Assembly (NCBI GenBank): GCA_963746825.1
Contig: CAVVCU010000016.1
Location: 1 to 64,000 of the forward strand
Source: JACVRW01 sp963746825
Lineage (GTDB): Bacteria; Actinomycetota; Thermoleophilia; Solirubrobacterales; Thermoleophilaceae
Reading direction: 5' to 3'
DNA length: 64,000 bases
The position numbers and the translations under genes were made by a program. This document shows positions 44,386 through 53,444 of the stretch, piece by piece. The notes below the pieces were generated by a model that was not told where the DNA came from, did no database searches, and worked only from the letters and a program-made list of their open reading frames with translations. Within the stretch, counting starts at the first letter, position 1. Each line of letters opens with the position of its first letter.

Positions 44386-45702
44386 ATGGCTATCGAACAC
44401 GCGCACCGCGAGCTATGGGGCTCGGAGACCAGCAAGGCGATCGACAACTTCAAGGTCTCCGGAGAGCCGGTTCCCGCCCCCGTGGTGCATTGGCTCGGAC
44501 GCATCAAGGCGGCCGCGGCGCGGGTGAACGGTGAGCTGGGTCTGCTCGACGCCGAGCTGGCCGAGCGGATCGGCCGCGCCGGCGACGAGGTGGCCGACGG
44601 ACGCCACGACGACCAGTTCCCGATCGACGTGTTCCAGACCGGCTCGGGCACGTCGACGAACATGAACGCCAACGAGGTGATCGCCAACCTCGCGGGCGAC
44701 GGCGCGCACGCCAACGACCACGTGAACATGGGCCAGTCGTCAAACGACGTGTTCCCGAGCGCGGTGCACCTGGCCGCGGTCGACTCGGTCAGGAGCGGGC
44801 TGCTCCCCGCCCTCGAGCGCCTGGCCGGCGCCTTTGCGTCGAAGGCCGACCAGTGGGCCGACGTGGTCAAGTCGGGCCGCACTCACATGATGGACGCGGT
44901 GCCGGTGACGCTCGGACAGGAGTTCGGCGGCTACGCGGCGCAGATCTCGCTGGGCCGCGACCGTGTGCGCGACGCGCTCGGGCGCGCGGCGGAGATCCCT
45001 CTCGGGGGCACGGCCACGGGCACCGGGCTCAACACCCATCCCGAGTTCGCCGAGCGGGTTCGGGAGAAGCTCGGCGTGGGCGAGGCGCCGCGCGACCGCT
45101 TCGAGGCTCAGGCCAATCGCGATGGCCTCGTCGAGCTGCACGGGGCGCTCAAGGTCGTCGCCGTCTCGCTCACCAAGATCGCCAACGATCTCGTGATGAT
45201 GGGCTCGGGTCCCCGCACCGGCCTGGGCGAGCTGGCTCTGCCCGAGCTCCAGAAGGGCTCCTCGATCATGCCCGGCAAGGTCAACCCGGTCATCCCCGAG
45301 GTCGTGCTCCAGGTCGCCGCCCAGGTGATCGGCAACGACACCGCCGTAACCGTGGCCGGCAGCCAGGGCGCGTTCGAGCTCAACGTGCGCGTGCCGATGA
45401 TCGCGCGCAACCTCTTCGAATCGATCCGCATCCTGACCTCGGCCAGCCACATGCTGGCCGAGAAGTGCGTCGACGGGATCGAGGCCAACGAGGAGACGCT
45501 GCGCCGCTACGCCGAGTCGACCCCGGCGATAGCCACGGCCCTCAATCCGCACATCGGCTATGACCGGGGCACGGAGATCGTCCAGGAGGCCGTGGCCTCC
45601 CAGCGGACGATCCGCGAGGTCGCGGTCGAGAAGGGCGTGGACGAGGAGACGCTCGACCAGGCGCTGGACCTGCACGCGATGGCGCGCGGCTCGAAGACGT
45701 GA
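44386..45702 (+). CDS. fumC: Fumarate hydratase class II
   Basis: 438 residues. The TCA-cycle enzyme interconverting fumarate and malate, tetrameric, cytoplasmic. Motifs are TGSGTSTNMNANEV (loop 1), HVNMGQSSNDVFPSA (loop 2 with the active-site residues), SGRTHMMDAVPVTLGQEF (catalytic His/Asp region) and the signature GSSIMPGKVNPVIPE with the catalytic Ser. The ATG at 44,386 (MAIEHAHRELWGSETSKAI) fits the family. It follows a hairpin (CCCGCC/GGGCGG) near 44,360 whose role is unclear. Confidence 0.95.
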   Translation: MAIEHAHRELWGSETSKAIDNFKVSGEPVPAPVVHWLGRIKAAAARVNGELGLLDAELAERIGRAGDEVADGRHDDQFPIDVFQTGSGTSTNMNANEVIANLAGDGAHANDHVNMGQSSNDVFPSAVHLAAVDSVRSGLLPALERLAGAFASKADQWADVVKSGRTHMMDAVPVTLGQEFGGYAAQISLGRDRVRDALGRAAEIPLGGTATGTGLNTHPEFAERVREKLGVGEAPRDRFEAQANRDGLVELHGALKVVAVSLTKIANDLVMMGSGPRTGLGELALPELQKGSSIMPGKVNPVIPEVVLQVAAQVIGNDTAVTVAGSQGAFELNVRVPMIARNLFESIRILTSASHMLAEKCVDGIEANEETLRRYAESTPAIATALNPHIGYDRGTEIVQEAVASQRTIREVAVEKGVDEETLDQALDLHAMARGSKT

Positions 45703-45740
45703 CCGATGAATATCGGCCTCTGCCTCGGTCTGAGCGGTAG

Positions 45741-46745
45741 ATGAACACAACTTCCTCACTCGCGGTGGAAGCCACCGGCCTCGTGAAGTCCTTCGGCGAC
45801 ACGCGCGCGGTCGACGGCGTCGACCTGGCCGTGGGCCGCGGCTCGGTGTACGGCGTGCTCGGGCCCAATGGCGCGGGCAAGACGACGACCATCCGCATGC
45901 TCGCGACCCTGATCCGCCCGGACGCGGGCAGCGCGAGGGTGCTGGGGCACGACATCGTCAAGGACGCTGACGCCGTTCGCGGAGCCGTGAGCCTGACCGG
46001 CCAGCTCGCGTCGGTCGACGAGGACCTGACCGGGCGCGAGAACCTGATCCTGATCGGCCGCCTGCTGGGCCTCCGGCGCGCTGCCGCGAAGACCCGCGCG
46101 GACGAGCTGCTCGATGCCTTCGGGCTCACCGAGGCCGCGGGCCGGCTCGTGAAGAACTACTCGGGCGGGATGCGCCGGCGCCTCGATATCTCGGCCAGCA
46201 TCGTGGTCACCCCGGAGCTGATGTTCCTCGACGAGCCCACCACCGGCCTCGACCCGCGCTCGCGCAACCAGGTGTGGGACATCATCCGGGCGCTGGTCGA
46301 CGGCGGAACGACGATTCTCCTCTGCACGCAGTATCTGGAGGAGGCCGACCAGCTCGCAGACGGCATCGCGGTGATCGACCACGGGAAGGTGATCGCCGAG
46401 GGCACCCCCGGCCAGCTCAAGTCCTCGGTGGGCACGGGCGCGCTCCACGTGCGCCTGCTCGACCCCGAGCAGCGGCCCGAGGCCGAGCGCATCCTTGGCC
46501 GCGAGCTCGGCGAGGTGACCCTGGAGCCCGATTCGGCCGCTCTGTCGGTCTCGTGCGCCGACGCCGACCGCGGGGCCGAGGCGGTGGCCGAGCTGAGCCG
46601 ATCGGGGGTCCGCATCGCCGACTTCTCACTCGGTCAGCCGAGCCTCGACGAGGTCTTCCTCGCCCTGACCGGCCACCGAGCCGAGGACGAGACGGCCGAG
46701 GAGACCGAGACCGAGACCGAGAAGGAGCCCGCGCATGAGCGCTGA
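45741..46745 (+). CDS. ABC transporter ATP-binding protein (DrrA type)
   Basis: 334 residues. Walker A GPNGAGKTTTIR, Q-loop SLTGQLASVDE, signature NYSGGMRRRLDISASI, Walker B LMFLDEPTTGLDPR and H-loop-like TTILLCTQYLEEADQ are in the normal order. A C-terminal DUF4162-like extension (GQLKSSVGTGALHVRL and LSRSGVRIADFSLGQPSLDEVFLAL) marks the DrrA family of drug or lipid exporters. The tail has a stretch of Glu/Thr repeats. The stop overlaps the permease ATG by 11 bp. Confidence 0.93.
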   Translation: MNTTSSLAVEATGLVKSFGDTRAVDGVDLAVGRGSVYGVLGPNGAGKTTTIRMLATLIRPDAGSARVLGHDIVKDADAVRGAVSLTGQLASVDEDLTGRENLILIGRLLGLRRAAAKTRADELLDAFGLTEAAGRLVKNYSGGMRRRLDISASIVVTPELMFLDEPTTGLDPRSRNQVWDIIRALVDGGTTILLCTQYLEEADQLADGIAVIDHGKVIAEGTPGQLKSSVGTGALHVRLLDPEQRPEAERILGRELGEVTLEPDSAALSVSCADADRGAEAVAELSRSGVRIADFSLGQPSLDEVFLALTGHRAEDETAEETETETEKEPAHER

Positions 46746-47547
46746 CACGACGGCAGTCCGCTCGGCGATCTCCTCGACGGAGCGCCCCCCGGCAGCCGGG
46801 CCGCTCTCGGCCGCGCTCACCTTCGGCTGGCGCGGGATGCTCAAGGTCAAACACGTGCCCGAGCAGCTGCTCGACGTGACGATCACCCCGGTGATGTTCG
46901 TCCTGATGTTCACCTACCTCTTCGGCGGGGCGATCTCCGGGTCCACGGGCGCCTACCTCGACTACATCCTGCCCGGGATCCTCGTCATGTCGGTGCTGTT
47001 CACCACCGTCTACTCCGGCGTCGCGCTGAACACCGACCTGACCAAGGGCGTGGTCGACCGCTTTCGCTCGCTGCCCATCTGGCGGCCCGCTCCGTTGTTG
47101 GGCTCGCTGCTGGGTGACAGCGTCCGCTACGTGATCGCGGGCACGGTGATCATCGTGCTCGGCGTGATCCTCGGCTTCCGCCCCGGCGCCGGGGTCCCCG
47201 GCGTGCTCGCGGCGCTGGCTCTGGTCGTGGCGTTCGCCTTCGGGCTCTCCTGGGTGTTCACCACGCTCGGCCTGCTGTTGCGCACCCCCAACGCGGTGAT
47301 GAACGCGGGATTCATGGGGATCTTCCCGCTCACCTTCCTGTCGAACGTGTTCGTCGAGCCCGAGACGCTGCCGTCGGCCCTGGAGGCCTTCGTCGAGGTG
47401 AACCCCATATCGATCCTCGCCACCGCCTCGCGCGGGTTGATGGAGGGCAATGCCGAGGGCAGCGACATCGTCATCGTGCTGGCGGTGGCCGCGCTGCTGA
47501 CGGCGGTGTTCGCACCGCTGACCACTCGGCTCTACCGCACCCGTTAG
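46735..47547 (+). CDS. ABC transporter permease (DrrB/ABC-2 type)
   Basis: 270 residues with six predicted membrane helices (for example ILVMSVLFTTVYSGVALNTDL, YVIAGTVIIVLGVILGF, VLAALALVVAFAFGLSWVFTTLGLLL and GIFPLTFLSNVFVEPETLP). LTKGVVDRFRSLPIWRPAPLLGSLLGD is the conserved cytoplasmic loop and LPSALEAFVEVNPISILATASR the ABC-2 signature. Partner of the upstream DrrA-like ATPase. Its TAG stop overlaps the TAA of the convergent DUF2461 gene in TTAG. Confidence 0.92.
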   Translation: MSADTTAVRSAISSTERPPAAGPLSAALTFGWRGMLKVKHVPEQLLDVTITPVMFVLMFTYLFGGAISGSTGAYLDYILPGILVMSVLFTTVYSGVALNTDLTKGVVDRFRSLPIWRPAPLLGSLLGDSVRYVIAGTVIIVLGVILGFRPGAGVPGVLAALALVVAFAFGLSWVFTTLGLLLRTPNAVMNAGFMGIFPLTFLSNVFVEPETLPSALEAFVEVNPISILATASRGLMEGNAEGSDIVIVLAVAALLTAVFAPLTTRLYRTR

Positions 47548-48209
47548 GGCCGGGACGCGCTCAGCGGGGCCGCCGGCCCGACGTTCTGCTCGAGCCAGGC
47601 GTTGATCGGCGCCGCCGCGGCCCAGGTCTCCGCCGTGTGGCCGAGCGCGTCGGAGCGCTCGATCGCGCCCGCGCTCTCGAGGCGGCGGCCCGCTATCAGG
47701 GCCTTGCGCCGAAGCAGATGGATCCGCTCGTGGTCGCGGGGATATCCGCGCGGCGCCGTGCGAAGAACCGCGCCGCTGATCTCGAGCCCGGCCACCTCGG
47801 CCGCGGCAACGGCCTCGGCCAGGGCCGGTCCGGTGGCGTCGTCGGCCACCGCGGACCGAAAGCGGTCCAGCTGGTCGCGGTCGAGCTGGTAGTAGCCCGT
47901 ACCCGCGTAGAGCCCGCGTGCCGAGAGCTCGCAGTAGAGCCCGGCCCCGGCGGCCGGGCCTCCGTACACGACGCCGTAGGTCCGGGTCTTGTACGGCGAC
48001 TTGTCGGCCGTGAAGCGCAGGTCGCGGTGCTGGCGAAACATCTTCACCTCACCGCCGAATGGCTCACTCAGCTCCTCGAGCATGGATTGAAGCTCGCCGC
48101 GGACGTGCTCCTCGTAGAAGTCCCGGGTGGAGCCGAAGTACTCCCTGGAGTTGTCCTGCTCGAGCCCGGCGAACCACTCGAACACCTGCGGGCCGAATCC
48201 GTTGAACAT
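47544..48209 (-). CDS. DUF2461 family protein
   Basis: 221 residues. The family hallmarks are FNGFGPQVFEWFAGLEQDNSREYFGSTRDFYEEHVRGELQSMLEEL, MFRQHRDLRFTADKSPYKTRTYGVVY and RGLYAGTGYYQLDRDQLDRFRSAV, with GYPRDHERIHLLRRKALIAGRRL near the end. DUF2461 proteins are widespread in actinobacteria; one suggestion is a link to stress or nucleic-acid chemistry, but no function is established. It starts at the ATG 48,209 and converges on the ABC permease. Confidence 0.88.
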   Translation of the reverse strand: MFNGFGPQVFEWFAGLEQDNSREYFGSTRDFYEEHVRGELQSMLEELSEPFGGEVKMFRQHRDLRFTADKSPYKTRTYGVVYGGPAAGAGLYCELSARGLYAGTGYYQLDRDQLDRFRSAVADDATGPALAEAVAAAEVAGLEISGAVLRTAPRGYPRDHERIHLLRRKALIAGRRLESAGAIERSDALGHTAETWAAAAPINAWLEQNVGPAAPLSASRP

Positions 48210-48230
48210 GGCGCTAGAGATTGACAGGCG

Positions 48231-49226
48231 TCAGATCCCGCGTACGAGCTCGACGCCGAGACGGTCGACCGTTCGATTCGTGTTCGACAGCACCACCGCC
48301 GCCCTGCCGCCGTCGGGACTGAACCCGGCGTAGCTGCGAAAGCCCCAGGTGCCGCCGTTGTGCCACACGACCCGGGAGCCGTTGCGCGGTGCCGAGATCA
48401 TCCAGCAGAGGCCGACCGCCGCGCCCCGGCCGATGCGCGCGTGGGGTTTCTGCGCGAGAGCGAGCGCGGGGCCAGGACCCTCGCTCGGCGGATCGAGGCA
48501 CGCCGCGAGGAAGCGCAGCATGTCCTCCGCGTTGGAGCGCAGGCTTCCCGCCGCGGGCATGAAGTCCTCAATCGGCGGGCGGGGCTTGCCGCGACCGGAG
48601 TGGCCGGACATAAGCTGCTCGCGCCGGGCCGGCGAGACGTTGACCGCGGTCGCGCCCATCCCGAGCGGCCGCAGCACCCGTGCGGCGAGAACCTCCTCGT
48701 AGGTGGCGCCGGCGCGAGCGGCGAGAGCGTCGCCGAGGAGACCCACCGCCATGCTCGAGTAGCGAAACCGGGAGCCCGGCGCCCGCCGCGGGGACTCACG
48801 GGCAACGAGCTGCCGGTACTCCGCCGCCGTCAGGTCCGCCCAGGGATCCCGGGAGCGCAAGCCCGCCGCGTGGGCCACCTCGCGCCGGGCCATCGGCCCG
48901 GGTGTGTTGGGAAGCCCGCTGCGGTGCGTGGCCAGTTCGAGAAGGGTCGGCTCGCGATGACGCCACACGGGTCCGCCATCCGGTAGATGACGCGAGAGCG
49001 GATCATCCAACGCCAGCTCGCCGGCCAGCACCATGTCGGCGAGCAGCACGCCGGTGAACGCCTTGGTGATCGAGCCGATCTCGAAGAGGCTGTGCCGGTC
49101 GACCGGCTGCCCGCGCGGAAAGCGGCAACCACAGAGGTGCTGCTCGCCGCGGATCACGCCGGCGACCACCGCCCGGCGGCCGCGTCGTCCAATGCCTCTG
49201 ATGAGCCGCTCGAGCTCCTCCTGCAT
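48231..49226 (-). CDS. Serine hydrolase of the beta-lactamase/class C-like family
   Basis: 331 residues. The active-site SxxK is in LFEIGSITKAFTGVLLAD; the second motif RFRYSSMAVGLLGDAL has YSS where YxN is usual, and WHNGGTWGFRSYAG gives the HxG third motif. The C-terminus continues to VVLSNTNRTVDRL. It is probably a peptidase or esterase; no signal peptide is visible, so cytoplasmic or exported by another route. Its ATG (49,226-49,224) shares a base with the ParB-like gene stop, forming TGATG, so the two are coupled. Confidence 0.85.
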   Translation of the reverse strand: MQEELERLIRGIGRRGRRAVVAGVIRGEQHLCGCRFPRGQPVDRHSLFEIGSITKAFTGVLLADMVLAGELALDDPLSRHLPDGGPVWRHREPTLLELATHRSGLPNTPGPMARREVAHAAGLRSRDPWADLTAAEYRQLVARESPRRAPGSRFRYSSMAVGLLGDALAARAGATYEEVLAARVLRPLGMGATAVNVSPARREQLMSGHSGRGKPRPPIEDFMPAAGSLRSNAEDMLRFLAACLDPPSEGPGPALALAQKPHARIGRGAAVGLCWMISAPRNGSRVVWHNGGTWGFRSYAGFSPDGGRAAVVLSNTNRTVDRLGVELVRGI

Positions 49227-49621
49227 CAGTACGGCAGCTCATGAGGCAGGCAGCCTCGGTAGTCCGGCTCGACTGGAGATGTGAAGCGCACCGCGTCGAT
49301 CTCGGTCCTCTCCTCCAGCAGCGCCCGGGCGATCCGATGCATGCCGTCCATCACGCGCCCGTCGTGGCCGAGGATGATCGGATAGGACACGTCGACCTCG
49401 CGGATCAGGCGGGTGTGGTCGACGACCTTGCGGACCGTCGGCAGCTCGTCCCGTCCGTCGAACCAGTAGACGGTGTCGATTTCGCGGATCGAGTCCAAGG
49501 GCACCCGCTGGACCGGCAGCCCACGGCTGAGCTCGATGAGGCGGTCGACGTCCCAGGCGTCGAATCCTTGCTCGGCGGGCCAGAAGTGGTACTGCTTGCG
49601 CACCGCCTGAGTCTGGCGCAC
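49226..49621 (-). CDS. ParB/sulfiredoxin-like domain protein
   Basis: 131 residues. RVPLDSIREIDTVYWFDGRDELPTVRKVVDHTRLIREVDVSYPIILGHDGRVMDGMHRIARALLEERTEI shows the ParB-like fold with the ILGxDGRVMDGMHRIxxAL nucleotide-binding-like helix. Such small ParB-fold proteins have no known partition role. The GTG start lies directly after the TAG of the EamA gene (49,622-49,624), and the stop overlaps the serine-hydrolase start, so the three may be one transcript. Function unknown. Confidence 0.75.
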   Translation of the reverse strand: MRQTQAVRKQYHFWPAEQGFDAWDVDRLIELSRGLPVQRVPLDSIREIDTVYWFDGRDELPTVRKVVDHTRLIREVDVSYPIILGHDGRVMDGMHRIARALLEERTEIDAVRFTSPVEPDYRGCLPHELPY

Positions 49622-50528
49622 CTAGTGCGGTGCGGGGACCGCCCCCTCGTCCGGCTCGGGGGCCGTTGCGCGCGTCTGGATGACGATCCCGACGATCACG
49701 ATCGCGCCGCCGATGAGCGTGAGCGTGCTGGGCTGCTCGTCGAGCGCGAGCCATACCCACAGGGGGCCGAGCACCACCTCGAGCAGCGTGATGAGGCCCA
49801 CCTGGCTGGCCGGGATCAGCCGCGCGCCGACGGTGAGCAGCGCAACGCCGAGCCCGATCTGACCGATCCCGAGGGCCGCCAGCCACACGAGGTCGTCGCT
49901 GCCGATCGCGCCAAGGCTGGCGAAGGGAAGGAAGACCGCGATCTGGATCACCTGCGCGAGGCACATGGCCGGCGCCATGGACACGTCGCGCCGCCAGCGA
50001 GTTATCACGATCATCAGCGCAAAGGCGAACGCCGCGAGGAACGCGAGGCCGTCGCCCGCCAGGCTGCCTTCCCCCGGCGCCCCGAGCATCAGCGTCACGC
50101 CCGCCAGGGCGAGCGCCATGGCCACGACCGTGCGCCGCGTGATCGGCTCCCCAAGGGTCACCCGGGCGAGCACCGCGGCGAGCACGGGAGCGACGGCCAA
50201 TATGAACAGGACGCGCGCGACGCTCGTGTGGTTGAGCGCCGCGATGAAGCTCCCCGACGCCGTCGCCACGCACAGCGCCACGGCGACCCCTGCCAAGCCC
50301 GGCGGACCTGAAGGCCTGCACCACCCGGCCGCGCTCGATGATCGCGACATAGGCCAGCAGCGCGGCACCCGCGAACAGGGCCCGCCCGACGACCTGGGTC
50401 GACGTGTCGAGCGTGAGCTGGCGCTGGAGAACCCCCGCGGTCGACCACGCGACCGCGGCGAGGGCCACGTAGATCTGCCCGCGCCGCTGGCGCCGCGAGC
50501 CCTCGAGCGCCACCGTCGCCGTCGTCAC
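49622..50528 (-). CDS. EamA/DMT-family transporter, one frameshift
   Basis: About 300 residues and ten membrane helices after one shift near 50,300. The N-terminal piece (QIYVALAAVAWSTAGVLQRQLTLDTSTQVVGRALFAGAALLAYVAII) reads in one frame up to RVVQAFRSAGLG; the rest (AGVAVALCVATASGSFIAALNHTSVARVLFILAVAPVLAAVLARVTLGEPITRR) continues in another frame. Repeated EamA motifs (PxxxAxLAxxxLGExxxxR) are visible twice (second: VVLGPLWVWLALDEQPSTL). It probably exports amino acids or small metabolites. It diverges from the decarboxylase with 61 bp between starts. Confidence 0.85.
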
Positions 50529-50589
50529 GCCGTCAAGTGATAGCGAAAGCCGCGCTCGTGCCCAGCCGCGAGGAACCTAAGCTGCCGGT

Positions 50590-52056
<1,467 letters not shown>

Positions 52057-52108
52057 CGGCGGCGCCAACCCGGCGGACGCGGCATCTCGCGCGAGGGGGA
52101 AACTCCGC

Positions 52109-53377
52109 TCAGCGCTTGCTCACCTTCAGGTTGCCCAGCGCTCCGATCCGGATTCCCAGCCACGGATAGGTGGCGGTGAAGAGCGTGTTGTCCTGTGGCT
52201 GGAGCCCGACTGCCGAGAGCCACAGCTGATAGGCGGGGGCGTTGGCGATCCCGCCGTGCAGGCGTCTCCAGGTCCGTCCACCGCTCCGCCCCGACGGGGG
52301 CGGGGTGACGGTGTCGGTCCATTCCACGACGTTGCCGCCCTGGTCGAGGGTCCCCCACGGCGAGGTCGTCTTCGCCTGGCCCACCGTGCTGAGGCTGCCC
52401 TGGTAGATCTTGGCGTAGGTCGTCTGGTCGATCCCGAAGGGGTTCACGGTCGAGCAGGCTTCGGTCCCAGCGGCCGCGGGGCACCAGCTCGGAGCCGGCA
52501 CGTTCGATGCGTGGAAGGTTGCGAGCGGCTGGGTCGAGGCGTTGGTGACGTCGCCGGTCGAGGGGTTGAGAGTCGTCGACGAGGGAGCTGTGGCCGTGCC
52601 GTCTCCGAACACACCCGGATTGGTCGGGTACTTCCAGTAGGAGAATTGCCCGCCACCGCTCGCGTCGTAGTAGGCCGCCTTGATCCACTCGTCCTGACTG
52701 GGCACGACGAAGCCTGACTTATGGGACCGCGTTGCCGCGCGCTTGCGCATGTCGTACATCCCCCGCTCGGTCTTCCTCGAGAGCCGCACCCGGTAGGTGA
52801 CGTAGCTGAACCCCGCGTCGCTCTCGGCCTCCTTGGAGAGAAGGCGGCCGTTGTAGAGCGAGTTGACGAAGCGCGCCGACCGCAGGAAGTTGGCGAACCC
52901 ATAGGGCTTGTCCGCCCATTCCGGAGAAGCGACCGAGTAGTGCCGGCCCCGGGAGGCGCTCGCGGCGAAATCGATCTGACCGTACTTGGGCCACGCGGAT
53001 GAGCTCTCGTCGGCGCTGTAGAGGCGGTGCCTGTTGCGGCCCGCGGGATCGACCCTGTTCAGGAACGTCACCCACTGGGTGACCGTGACCTCGAGATGAC
53101 CGATGCCGTAGCGGTACTTGACTCCGCCTACCTGCTGACACGCAGGCTTGGCATCAGGCGCGTCGTCACAGGACGCGTAGATCGCGTCGGTGAACGGAAC
53201 GATCCCCACCGAGGGGTTACCCGGCGCTCCGACCTTGACGGTTTTCAGTTCTACGACAGACGGGGCCGGAGAGGCGACCGCCGCCCCGGGCACGGCGAGT
53301 GCGGATGCGGCCACGATCGTGATGGCCAGCGCCAGGCGATTTCGCGGTGCGCCGAGGGCATTTGGGCGAGTCAGCAT
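52109..53377 (-). CDS. Secreted FGE-sulfatase (SUMF1)-like domain protein, catalytic Cys not seen
   Basis: 422 residues. A signal peptide (RLALAITIVAASALAVPGAAVA) precedes a formylglycine-generating-enzyme-like fold: GIGHLEVTVTQWVTFLNRVDP, FVVPSQDEWIKAAYYD, TLDQGGNVVEWTDTVTP and RTWRRLHGGIANAP (R-x-GG). The region that in true FGE carries the catalytic cysteines reads TATYPWLGIRIGAL, without Cys. The four-residue loops with Cys (CDDAPD, CQQV, PSWCPAAAG, EACST) are elsewhere and may form disulfides. It is probably an exported binding or structural protein, as in PEP-CTERM-associated FGE relatives. It starts 67 bp beyond the MMPL gene on the same strand. Confidence 0.8.
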   Translation of the reverse strand: MLTRPNALGAPRNRLALAITIVAASALAVPGAAVASPAPSVVELKTVKVGAPGNPSVGIVPFTDAIYASCDDAPDAKPACQQVGGVKYRYGIGHLEVTVTQWVTFLNRVDPAGRNRHRLYSADESSSAWPKYGQIDFAASASRGRHYSVASPEWADKPYGFANFLRSARFVNSLYNGRLLSKEAESDAGFSYVTYRVRLSRKTERGMYDMRKRAATRSHKSGFVVPSQDEWIKAAYYDASGGGQFSYWKYPTNPGVFGDGTATAPSSTTLNPSTGDVTNASTQPLATFHASNVPAPSWCPAAAGTEACSTVNPFGIDQTTYAKIYQGSLSTVGQAKTTSPWGTLDQGGNVVEWTDTVTPPPSGRSGGRTWRRLHGGIANAPAYQLWLSAVGLQPQDNTLFTATYPWLGIRIGALGNLKVSKR

Positions 53378-53416
53378 CCGGTTCTCATCGGCCTCGCCCC
53401 GGAATCCTTGAACACG

Positions 53417-53430
53417 GACCCCGTGGGGTC
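53417..53430 (-). terminator. Possible small hairpin between MMPL and FGE-like genes
   Basis: GACCCC-GT-GGGGTC, a 6-bp inverted repeat with a 2-nt gap, lies in the 67-bp gap between the MMPL gene stop and the FGE-like gene start. A terminator role is possible but weak because the loop is too small unless the outer pairs only form. Confidence 0.3.
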
Positions 53431-53444
53431 TTGGCCATGCCCCG

